A stretch of DNA of 21,173 nt, taken from assembly GCA_934463345.1 (NCBI GenBank), contig CAKSJL010000026.1:1-21173 (forward strand), given 5' to 3'. Source of the DNA: an uncultured Oscillospiraceae bacterium (lineage in GTDB: Bacteria > Bacillota > Clostridia > Oscillospirales > Ruminococcaceae). Made by a program: the position numbers and the translations under genes. This document shows positions 15,921 through 21,173 of the stretch, one piece after another; the stretch's first letter is position 1; every line of letters starts with the position of its first letter. The notes under the pieces are model-generated. The model saw only the letters and a list, made by a program, of their open reading frames with translations, ran no database searches and was not told the DNA's origin.

Positions 15921-16937
15921 TTAGTTTTCATATATCTGGTCAAAGACTCCGCCATCAGAGAAATGCTCCTCCTGAACCTTGTCCCAGCCGCCGAAATCCT
16001 GTACTGTAACAAGATTTACGTCAAGATTGAACACGTCTGAAAATTCCTTCAGAATATCCGGATCAGACGGACGGTAAAAATTCTTTCCTGCAAGTCTTTG
16101 TGCTTCATCCGAATAAAGGTAACTTAAATATTCCTCTGATACCTCTCTTGTATCCCTCTTGTCAACAACACTGTCAACCACCGCAACTGATGGTTGTGCC
16201 AGAATGCTTACGCTCGGAGTTACGATCTCATAGTCGTCCGGATTATCCTGAATTGAAAGGTAAGCTTCATTTTCCCATGCAAGAAGCACATCCCCCTGAC
16301 CGTTTTCAACAAAAGTCGTTGTCGCTCCTCTTGCACCAGAATCAAGCACAAGCACATTCTTATAAAGCTTCTTTACAAAGTCCCTGACCTGCGCTTCATC
16401 TCCATTGAATTTGCGGTCAGCATAAGCCCATGCAGCAAGGTAATTCCATCTTGCACCGCCGGACGTTTTCGGATTCGGCGTTATAACTCCGACTCCGTCT
16501 TTCACAATATCATCCCAGTCCTGTATATTCTTAGGGTTTCCTTTACGAATTAGGAAAACAATTGTCGAAGTATAAGGCGAGCTGTCATTATCAAATTCAT
16601 TTATCCAGCCCTCGTCAATAAGACCGGCATCTTCAATTGCATTAACGTCATATTCCAGCGCAAGCGTCACAACATCAGCTTCAAGTCCGTTTGCAACCTC
16701 AAGAGCCTGCTTTCCTGAGCCTCCATGTGACTGAGTTATTTCAACATCCTGCCCTTTAAGCTCCTTCCAGTGCTCCGCAAACAGTTCATTATATGCACTG
16801 TAAAGCTCTCTTGTCGGGTCGTATGATACATTTGTAAGCGTTACCTTTGAGCCGTCGGAATTATTTCCGCATCCAGAAAAAAATACAGCAAAAGCAGCGG
16901 CAGCAGCGAACACAGCAGTAATTATTCTTTTTTTCAT
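15921..16937 (-). CDS. sbp: Sulfate/thiosulfate-binding lipoprotein
   Basis: An extracellular binding protein of about 338 residues for the sulfate importer. A lipoprotein signal sequence ([10 protein letters not shown], then an alanine-rich core) ends at the lipobox FFSGC, so Cys23 should carry the lipid. The Sbp/CysP signatures are present: [55 protein letters not shown] take the ATG at 16937, which has GAGGTG 7 nt upstream; a GTG at 16946 would add three residues. It is first in the sbp-cysT-cysW-cysA-cysK operon. Confidence 0.94.
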   Translation of the reverse strand: MKKRIITAVFAAAAAFAVFFSGCGNNSDGSKVTLTNVSYDPTRELYSAYNELFAEHWKELKGQDVEITQSHGGSGKQALEVANGLEADVVTLALEYDVNAIEDAGLIDEGWINEFDNDSSPYTSTIVFLIRKGNPKNIQDWDDIVKDGVGVITPNPKTSGGARWNYLAAWAYADRKFNGDEAQVRDFVKKLYKNVLVLDSGARGATTTFVENGQGDVLLAWENEAYLSIQDNPDDYEIVTPSVSILAQPSVAVVDSVVDKRDTREVSEEYLSYLYSDEAQRLAGKNFYRPSDPDILKEFSDVFNLDVNLVTVQDFGGWDKVQEEHFSDGGVFDQIYEN

Positions 16938-16947
16938 TTTCAACACC

Positions 16948-17028
16948 TCATTTTACAAGTTCAGGCAATATTGCCTTTAAACCGAGCGCAGCTTCAATAC
17001 TATCGCTCATTGTACACGAATGAAGCAT
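16948..17028 (-). CDS. Small ORF in the sbp leader (possible real small-protein frame)
   Basis: A 26-codon reading from the ATG at 17028 (or 20 codons from the ATG at 17010) ending [20 protein letters not shown], with its stop 10 nt before the sbp ATG. The frame stays open upstream to a TAA at 17079-17077, adding LLSIQPPEEYSDVE. The composition looks protein-like and the codons resemble the neighbours. If one base is skipped near 17071, the well-placed start at 17089 joins this frame and makes a product of about 46 residues. I do not recognise the family. It could instead be the last of a chain of leader ORFs. Confidence 0.35.
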   Translation of the reverse strand: MLHSCTMSDSIEAALGLKAILPELVK

Positions 17029-17029
17029 T

Positions 17030-17089
17030 TCAACATCGCTGTATTCCTCCGGAGGCTGTATAGACAGCAAGCTTGTTTATATAAATCAT
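17030..17089 (-). CDS. Leader peptide ORF with strong ribosome binding site, ending Arg-Cys
   Basis: A 19-codon ORF, MIYINKLAVYTASGGIQRC, with an AGGAG site 6 nt before its ATG, the best initiation signal in the leader. The last sense codon is a cysteine codon (TGT) before TGA. Its stop overlaps the ATG (17036) of a 9-codon [12 protein letters not shown], whose own site (GGAGG, 17051-17055) lies in a perfect CCTCCGGAGG palindrome. That ORF's stop overlaps the ATG at 17010 in ATGA. Either this is a translated cysteine-sensing leader or the start of a frameshifted small gene. Confidence 0.4.
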   Translation of the reverse strand: MIYINKLAVYTASGGIQRC

Positions 17090-17121
17090 GTTTATCTCCT
17101 AATCATATCGTTTCTATAGGT

Positions 17122-17149
17122 TTACTATGGTCGAATTATAACATAGTAA
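17122..17149. promoter_or_regulatory. Inverted-repeat operator over the sbp promoter -10
   Basis: A perfect 8-bp inverted repeat, TTACTATG (17122-17129) and CATAGTAA (17142-17149), with a 12-bp spacer that contains the -10 box and ends at the start site. This placement suits a repressor that blocks open-complex formation. A sulfur regulator of the Rrf2/CymR or LysR class is conceivable; no regulator gene is in the window. Confidence 0.6.
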
Positions 17150-17163
17150 TTCCCGATTGTCAA
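17135..17163 (-). promoter_or_regulatory. Consensus sigma-70 promoter of the sbp-cysK operon
   Basis: On the minus strand TTGACA (17163-17158) and TATAAT (17140-17135) are 17 nt apart, a perfect consensus match. The expected start is near 17128. Such a strong promoter implies that expression is limited by a repressor or by the leader. Confidence 0.9.
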
Positions 17164-17281
17164 TATAAAAAAGCATATTTCGTTGTGATTTATATATTAT
17201 TCCTATCTGTTTGATATGCTTATTGTGTATATTCTACAATTTAAGCATGTTCATTTTATGTAAACATGTTCTGCTAAGGTG

Positions 17282-17310
17282 TGGACGAATAGCACATAAT
17301 GTAGTATAAT
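17282..17310 (+). promoter_or_regulatory. Candidate promoter giving a leaderless orfA transcript
   Basis: TGGACG (17282-17287) and TATAAT (17305-17310) are 17 nt apart. The next ATG is 17317, only 7 nt past the -10 box, so the mRNA would start at or next to the initiation codon. No ribosome binding site precedes that ATG, which agrees with a leaderless message. Confidence 0.5.
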
Positions 17311-17316
17311 ATAAGT

Positions 17317-17610
17317 ATGAAAAAAGCGAAAGAAGTAGCAGGGCGCAAGTGTCCGCTCTGTGGTAAAACAGAACATCAAGTAAACGCAGGGAAAAATCGT
17401 TCGGGAACACAAAGATGCTTTTGCAAAGACTGCAAAAAATACTACACACTTGACCCGAAAACACGAGAATATCCTGAAGAAATCAGACAACAAGCAATAA
17501 AGACATATTATGCAGGTGCAAGTGGCAGGAGCATTGGAAAAGTATTTGGTTTCAACAAGGCTAATGTTTACAACTGGATTAAAAAAAACGGCTCAGATAC
17601 AGAAAAATAG
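17317..17610 (+). CDS. IS1-type InsA-like orfA (solitary remnant)
   Basis: A 97-residue protein with an N-terminal zinc ribbon (KCPLCGKT at 11-18, then QRCFCKDCKKYY at 32-43) and a C-terminal helix-turn-helix (about 66-90, ASGRSIGKVFGFNKANVYNWIKK). This is the InsA layout of IS1-family transposases. A run of eight A followed by C (17581-17589) sits where IS1 elements have their -1 frameshift heptamer. After such a shift only about 12 codons remain before a stop, and no DDE orfB follows, so the element is an inactive remnant. GGTG at 17278 may be the left end. A domesticated DNA-binding protein is the alternative. Confidence 0.7.
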   Translation: MKKAKEVAGRKCPLCGKTEHQVNAGKNRSGTQRCFCKDCKKYYTLDPKTREYPEEIRQQAIKTYYAGASGRSIGKVFGFNKANVYNWIKKNGSDTEK

Positions 17611-17638
17611 ATGCCATATTCTAGAATAAGAGAGTACT

Positions 17639-17667
17639 TTTACCGTTTTCAAACATTGTGTTATAAT
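17639..17667 (+). promoter_or_regulatory. Extended -10 promoter for the flavoprotein gene
   Basis: TATAAT (17662-17667) is preceded by TGT (an extended -10), with a weak TTTACC -35 17 nt upstream. The start would be near 17674, at the left border of the small MITE, so the whole MITE would lie in the leader. Confidence 0.55.
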
Positions 17668-17675
17668 AGATGTTA

Positions 17676-17781
17676 GAGCCTGTTCAGTATCTTTTTCCAC
17701 ACGTCTTTTCGATGAATTTTTCCTTGTCATTGACAAAATCATGCTCGAAAATCCACACATAAAAAGATGCTTAACAGGCTC
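17676..17781. mobile_element. MITE-like palindromic element, copy D (family 2)
   Basis: A 106-bp element with ends GAGCCTGTT and AACAGGCTC and the direct repeat TTA at both borders (17673-17675, 17782-17784). Beyond the ends the arms keep pairing imperfectly (ATCTTTTT with AAAAAGAT, TTTTCGA with TCGAAAA). The inner segment CCACACGTCTTTTC resembles CACACGTCTTTCC in family 1, and the overall plan is the same. It has no coding capacity. It lies between a promoter and the ribosome binding site of the flavoprotein gene. Confidence 0.8.
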
Positions 17782-17805
17782 TTACAAACCAAAGGAGGAA
17801 TTGCT

Positions 17806-18348
17806 ATGAGCAAGAAAGTTTTAATTTTATCAGGAAGCCCGAGAAAAAACGGTAACTCTGATTTGCTGTGCGATGAATTCATGCGTGGCGCTCTGGAGAA
17901 TGGAAATGATGTTGAAAAAATACATGTCACAGAGAAAAACATCGGATATTGTCGTGGCTGTTACTATTGCAGCAAAAACAACGGCGTCTGTTCCATTAAG
18001 GACGATATGGCTGAGATTCTCCAGAAAATGATAGATGCAGACGTTATTGTCCTTGCAAGTCCTGTTTACTTTTATTCTGTTGATGCACAGCTGAAAGCAT
18101 TGATTGACAGAACTGTTGCACGCTGGCTTGAGGTTCGTGACAAGGAGTTTTATTATATTGTAACAATGGCTGATGAGGCGATTTCGTCTGCTGATACTAC
18201 GCTGGCATGTTTCAGAGGTTATGCCGATTGCGTTGAGGGCGCTAAGGAGATGGGAGTTATTATCGGAAACGGCGTATACGAAAAGGGTAAGGTAAAGGAT
18301 ACTGCCGCTATGCAGAAGGCATACGAAATGGGAAAAACGGTAAGGTAG
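17806..18348 (+). CDS. NAD(P)H-dependent FMN reductase / iron-sulfur flavoprotein-like oxidoreductase
   Basis: A flavodoxin-fold protein of about 180 residues. The FMN phosphate loop is LSGSPRKNGNSD (8-19). A four-cysteine cluster, CRGCYYCSKNNGVC (Cys49, 52, 55, 62), matches the compact motif of iron-sulfur flavoproteins and related NADPH-dependent reductases. A SPVYFYSVDAQLKALIDR segment binds the flavin ring in this family. The ATG at 17806 follows a perfect AAAGGAGG site; the frame runs upstream into MITE D, which is not coding. It is monocistronic, ending in its own terminator. Its substrate is unknown; a link to the sulfur genes is positional only. Confidence 0.85.
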   Translation: MSKKVLILSGSPRKNGNSDLLCDEFMRGALENGNDVEKIHVTEKNIGYCRGCYYCSKNNGVCSIKDDMAEILQKMIDADVIVLASPVYFYSVDAQLKALIDRTVARWLEVRDKEFYYIVTMADEAISSADTTLACFRGYADCVEGAKEMGVIIGNGVYEKGKVKDTAAMQKAYEMGKTVR

Positions 18349-18378
18349 CACCGCACAAGCTTTGTGTGGTGTTACCTT
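18342..18378 (+). terminator. Terminator hairpin after the flavoprotein gene
   Basis: AAGGTA-G-CACC-G-CACAA pairs with TTGTG-T-GGTG-T-TACCTT, beginning inside the stop codon. The stem is long, but the following T-tract is weak (TTAATAT), so termination may be partial. Downstream, 18379-18466 is AT-rich with nothing I can identify. Confidence 0.7.
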
Positions 18379-18466
18379 AATATACAAATCATCAAATTCA
18401 TTTAAACACATTTTCTATAATAATATATCAATTGCTACAAACTTCACGCTGAGATGTCATGAATCC

Positions 18467-18495
18467 TTGAAAATCCCCTTTATCAGTAGTATAAT
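18467..18495 (+). promoter_or_regulatory. Sigma-70 promoter of the sulP-azlCD operon
   Basis: TTGAAA (18467-18472) and TATAAT (18490-18495) are 17 nt apart. The start should be near 18502, giving a leader of about 240 nt that contains a short CACA...TGTG hairpin and the whole of MITE copy B. Confidence 0.82.
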
Positions 18496-18537
18496 AGAAA
18501 AGTTGTATTAAAAAGACCTGCACAGACTCCTGTGTAA

Positions 18538-18698
18538 GAACCCGTCTTCACAAGCGTATACACACGTCTTTCCAGCAAATTTTTACGCATACTGCGTTAA
18601 AAATGCTTGCCATACACAAGTATGCCTGCGCATTTTTGTCTTGTCTGCATAAAAATTGTGCTTGGAAATCCGCACACATATCTTGTGAAGACGGGTTC
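18538..18698 (+). mobile_element. MITE-like palindromic element, copy B (family 1)
   Basis: A 161-bp element flanked by the direct repeat TAA (18535-18537, 18699-18701). The terminal inverted repeats are a perfect GAACCCGTCTTCACAAG pair, and the inner arms keep imperfect pairing (for example ACGTCTTTCCA with the complement of TGGAAAT). It is the same sequence as copy A in the opposite genomic direction and as the start of copy C. It lies 43 nt before the sulP start codon. Confidence 0.87.
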
Positions 18699-18741
18699 TA
18701 AACGGAATCTCGGGCAGGTTGTAAAGGAAGGACATTCATAA

Positions 18742-20433
18742 GTGAAGAAAACATCTCAGACAGAACAAAAGCAAACGGAACAAAAGCTGAAACCAAAGCT
18801 TTTCTCGGTAATGAAAAATTATTCCAAGGAGCAGCTGGTAAAAGATATAATCGCTGGTATTATTGTCGCCATCATTGCTCTGCCGCTTTCAATTGCGCTC
18901 GCTCTTGCGTCAGGCGTTCGTCCTGAACAGGGTCTGTACACAGCAATTGTTGCCGGATTTATAGTTTCATTTCTCGGAGGAAGTCGTGTTCAGATTGCGG
19001 GACCAACAGCTGCATTTGCAACGATAGTCGCAGGAATTGTTGCATCTGAAGGCATGAACGGGCTTATAATTTCAACCATTATGGCAGGTATTATAATGAT
19101 TATAATGGGATTCTGTCATTTTGGCGCATTGATCAAATATATCCCCGGAACGATTACCTCAGGCTTTACATTCGGAATTGCCGTTACGATTGTGATCGGA
19201 CAAATCAAGGATTTCCTCGGACTTACATTCAAGGAATCTCCGGTTGAAACCATTGACAAGGCTGTTGAAATCGGCAGACGAATCGGAACGATAAATTACA
19301 GTGCACTTCTTATCGGAGCAATTTCCCTTGCCGTTCTTATACTCTGGCCAAAAAAGCTTGAAAAAATTCCTGCATCGCTTGTAGCAGTAATTCTTTGCTC
19401 AGCAATTGTCAAACTTACGGATATAAATGTAAATACAATAGGCGATCTTTACACAATCTCATCTGCACCGCCAAAGTTTACATTTCCCGAAATTACATTC
19501 TCAAGAATAAGAAACCTTATCCCGAATGCATTTACAATTGCGCTCCTTGCTGCGATAGAATCGCTTCTGTCATGTGTTGTATCTGACGGTATGATCGGTT
19601 CAAAGCACCGTTCCAACATGGAGCTTGTTGCTCAGGGCTGTGCAAATATCGGTTCGGCATTCTTCGGAGGAATTCCTGCAACAGGAGCAATTGCACGTAC
19701 TGCTGCAAATGTTAAGAACGGAGGACGTACTCCTGTTGCAGGTATGGTTCATTCAGTAGTTGTGCTTGTAATACTTGTTGTACTCATGCCGTATGCTTCA
19801 CTTATTCCTATGCCGACAATTGCAGCGATTCTTTTTATTGTTGCATATAATATGTGCGGCTGGAGAAGCATCAGAAATACAGTCAAAACTGCTCCTAAAA
19901 GCGATATAGCAGTTCTTTTCATAACGCTTGTTCTTACGGTAATATTTGACCTTGTTGTTGCAATCTGCGTTGGATTGATTCTTGCAGCGCTTCTCTTTAT
20001 GAAGAGAATGGCTGACGTTACTGAAGCACATGTATGGGTTGACGTTGACGATGAGGACACAGATCCGGATAATATTCTTCTTAAAAAGATTCCAAAGAAT
20101 ACAAGAGTCTATGAGATTAACGGCCCGATGTTCTTTGCTGTAAACGATAAATTCAGGTATATTCTTGACGAAAAGAAGATCGATATCCTGATCATTCGTA
20201 TGAGGAATGTTCCGGCAATTGATGCAACAGGCGTTGAATCGCTTATGAGAATCGTTAAGCGCTGTCAGCGTCAGGGTATAGAGGTTATTTTCTCCCATGT
20301 TAATGAACAGCCGCTGCATGCTATGGATAAGGCAGGATTCAAAAAGCTTATAGGCAAGGAGAACTTTTGCAGCCATATTGATACCGCGCTTATAAGAGCA
20401 GAGCAGATCGAACAGGAATTATGTATGAAATGA
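18742..20433 (+). CDS. sulP: SulP-family anion (sulfate/bicarbonate) transporter with STAS domain
   Basis: A 563-residue SulP permease. A charged N-terminus is followed by the membrane domain (about 30-420, roughly 12-14 segments) with the family motifs GLYTAIVAGFIVSFLGGSR and QIAGPTAAFATIVAG. A cytoplasmic STAS domain (about 440-555) includes RNVPAIDATGVESLMRIV. The start is a GTG behind GGAAGGA. Beside a sulfate cluster, sulfate is the natural guess for the substrate, but bacterial SulP proteins also carry bicarbonate or dicarboxylates and the sequence does not settle this. Its stop overlaps the azlC start, so the two are co-expressed. Confidence 0.93.
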   Translation: MKKTSQTEQKQTEQKLKPKLFSVMKNYSKEQLVKDIIAGIIVAIIALPLSIALALASGVRPEQGLYTAIVAGFIVSFLGGSRVQIAGPTAAFATIVAGIVASEGMNGLIISTIMAGIIMIIMGFCHFGALIKYIPGTITSGFTFGIAVTIVIGQIKDFLGLTFKESPVETIDKAVEIGRRIGTINYSALLIGAISLAVLILWPKKLEKIPASLVAVILCSAIVKLTDINVNTIGDLYTISSAPPKFTFPEITFSRIRNLIPNAFTIALLAAIESLLSCVVSDGMIGSKHRSNMELVAQGCANIGSAFFGGIPATGAIARTAANVKNGGRTPVAGMVHSVVVLVILVVLMPYASLIPMPTIAAILFIVAYNMCGWRSIRNTVKTAPKSDIAVLFITLVLTVIFDLVVAICVGLILAALLFMKRMADVTEAHVWVDVDDEDTDPDNILLKKIPKNTRVYEINGPMFFAVNDKFRYILDEKKIDILIIRMRNVPAIDATGVESLMRIVKRCQRQGIEVIFSHVNEQPLHAMDKAGFKKLIGKENFCSHIDTALIRAEQIEQELCMK

Positions 20434-20816
20434 AACAAATAAAAAAAGCTTTTAAATGCGCATTTCCAAAAACAATACCGATTTTCGCTGGATTCTGGTT
20501 TCTGGGGGCAAGCTACGGAATATTAATGAAAGTAAACGGCTTCAGCTTTGTTTATCCGATGCTGATGAGTCTGACGATTTACGGAGGCTCACTGGAGTTT
20601 ATCGCTGTTTCCATGCTGATGAGCAGTTTTGCCCCCTTGCAGACATTTCTGGTTTCACTAATGATACAGGCAAGACATCTGTTTTATGGTATCTCCATGC
20701 TTGAAAAATATAAGGGAATAGGCTGGAAAAAACCTTATCTTATCTTTGGAATGTGCGATGAAAGCTTTTCTATAAACTATTCTGCTGAGATCCCTGAGAA
20801 TGTGGATAAAGCATGA
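20430..20816 (+). CDS. azlC: Truncated AzlC-like branched-chain amino acid exporter subunit
   Basis: The N-terminal half of an AzlC protein, about 128 residues against roughly 230 usual. Intact family features include [47 protein letters not shown] and the [19 protein letters not shown] segment. There it ends abruptly with Ala-stop, where homologues continue with several more membrane segments. The stop overlaps the azlD ATG (ATGA), as expected of an intact pair, which suggests that an internal deletion removed the distal part. The start at 20430 gives MKQIKKAF and an ATGA overlap with sulP; an ATG at 20421 is possible. It is likely non-functional in export. Confidence 0.82.
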   Translation: MKQIKKAFKCAFPKTIPIFAGFWFLGASYGILMKVNGFSFVYPMLMSLTIYGGSLEFIAVSMLMSSFAPLQTFLVSLMIQARHLFYGISMLEKYKGIGWKKPYLIFGMCDESFSINYSAEIPENVDKA

Positions 20817-21173
20817 CTACTGCACAGCAAATTATCATCATAGGTCTTTGTGTGCTTGGCACGATGCTTACAAGATTTCTGCCGTTTTTTATATTCCGGC
20901 CGGACAAACCGACACCGAAATATATTAAGTATATCGGAGATGCACTTCCTCCGGCTATATTCGGAATGCTGGTAATATACTGTTTAAAAGATGTGTCAGT
21001 TTTCGGAGGAAGTCATGGCGTTCCGGAAGCAATTGCTATAGTTACAGTGATATTGCTGCACCTCTGGAAAAGAAGCATGCTTTTGTCTATAGCAGGAGGA
21101 ACAGTCTGCTATATGCTGCTTGTTCAGTTTGTTTTTTACCGAGAACCCGTCTTCACAAGCTTATGCACACGTC
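20813..21173 (+). CDS. azlD: AzlD-like branched-chain amino acid exporter subunit, 3' end running into a MITE
   Basis: A small membrane protein of the AzlD family with about four hydrophobic segments ([23 protein letters not shown] at the start, [35 protein letters not shown], and [15 protein letters not shown]). The family usually ends around the last of these. Here the frame continues as [12 protein letters not shown], encoded by the terminal repeat of MITE copy C, up to the window edge with no stop. If copy C continues like copy B, a TAA would come about 10 codons later. It would pair with AzlC, which is truncated here. Confidence 0.85.
   Translation, partial: MTTAQQIIIIGLCVLGTMLTRFLPFFIFRPDKPTPKYIKYIGDALPPAIFGMLVIYCLKDVSVFGGSHGVPEAIAIVTVILLHLWKRSMLLSIAGGTVCYMLLVQFVFYREPVFTSLCTR
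21143..21173 (+). mobile_element. MITE-like element, copy C (family 1), cut by the window end
   Basis: GAACCCGTCTTCACAAG is identical to the terminal repeat of copies A and B and is followed by CTTATGCACACGTC, which matches their next segment with a few changes. It has the same orientation as copy B. The three bases before it are CGA, unlike the TTA or TAA of the others; the other border is not visible. Confidence 0.8.

Larger units (their letters stand above)
16938..17128 (-). promoter_or_regulatory. Structured ~190-nt leader of the sbp-cysK operon
   Basis: This is the expected untranslated leader between the transcription start and the sbp ATG. It contains a GCTGT-N4-ACAGC hairpin (17055-17068) whose 17064-17068 arm can alternatively pair with 17038-17042. 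It also has the palindrome CCTCCGGAGG (17046-17055) over a ribosome site, and the palindrome GGCAATATTGCC (16964-16975). The mutually exclusive pairings resemble an attenuator, but no T-tract terminator is visible, so control would have to act on translation. Confidence 0.4.

Noticed and set aside
17617..17628. TATTCTAGAATA palindrome after the InsA-like ORF, considered as a terminator or IS end.
   Set aside because: It is a loopless AT-rich palindrome with no T-tract and no matching copy near the left end of the remnant.
18538..18698. The long palindrome upstream of sulP, considered as a riboswitch.
   Set aside because: The same sequence occurs upstream of hemA and at the end of azlD with duplicated target bases at its borders, so it is a transposable element first; a regulatory role is a separate hypothesis.
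19798..20376. A 192-codon minus-strand frame opposite sulP.
   Set aside because: Antisense to the SulP membrane and STAS domains, rich in Asn and Cys, with no supporting start signal.
1..21173. CRISPR arrays, tRNA or rRNA genes, phage genes and origins.
   Set aside because: No short regularly spaced repeats, no cloverleaf or rRNA-like stretch, and no phage or replication proteins were seen on either strand.

Overview
The window looks like chromosome from an anaerobic Clostridia bacterium (Bacillota), most likely a Ruminococcus-like member of the Oscillospiraceae. This is inferred from purine-rich Shine-Dalgarno sites, TTGACA/TATAAT promoters at 17-bp spacing, the C5 haem route and family-level protein resemblance; no 16S or other marker is present. 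Nearly everything serves one purpose: importing sulfate, reducing it, and fixing the sulfur as cysteine and homocysteine, including making the sirohaem that sulfite reductase needs.

Region 1 (1-5506, minus strand) is one tightly packed operon behind a strong promoter (TTGACT-N17-TATAAT). Its order is metY, a sirohaem/Fe-S sulfite reductase, a TusA-like protein, a thioredoxin, a ThiS/MoaD-like sulfur carrier ending in GGGSL, a MoeB/ThiF-like activating enzyme, a JAMM peptidase, a thioredoxin reductase, and the start of an AprA-like adenylylsulfate reductase subunit that leaves the window. The carrier, E1-like enzyme, JAMM peptidase, sulfite reductase and MetY match the protein-thiocarboxylate route to homocysteine (HcyS/HcyF/HcyD) described in Wolinella succinogenes. 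Region 2 (5578-12217, minus) is hemA-sirC-hemC-cobA/hemD-hemB-hemL, which runs from glutamyl-tRNA to sirohydrochlorin. Region 3 (12199-17163, minus) is sbp-cysT-cysW-cysA-cysK, a sulfate ABC importer plus O-acetylserine sulfhydrylase. It lies behind a consensus promoter with an 8-bp inverted-repeat operator and a ~190-nt leader that holds chained tiny ORFs or a frameshifted small gene.

Region 4 (17278-21173, plus strand) is more fluid. It holds an IS1-type orfA remnant, an iron-sulfur-flavoprotein-like reductase, a SulP anion transporter, a truncated azlC and azlD. Four palindromic MITE-like elements are scattered around regions 2 to 4. Three belong to one ~161-bp family (12005-12166, 18538-18698, and 21143 to the window end). 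One is a shorter relative (17676-17781). The three complete copies each have a 3-bp direct repeat (TTA, TAA, TTA) at their borders. Each complete copy lies between a recognisable promoter and the ribosome binding site of the next gene, so each would be transcribed as a long 5'-UTR hairpin. The partial copy runs into the azlD reading frame.

The most notable points are: (i) the complete thiocarboxylate homocysteine module joined to sirohaem and sulfate uptake; (ii) MITEs in the leaders of hemA, sulP and the flavoprotein gene, in the same orientation for the two long copies; (iii) the sbp leader; (iv) a hemA promoter whose -35 hexamer is the loop of the cysK terminator. All promoter, terminator and repeat calls were made by eye.
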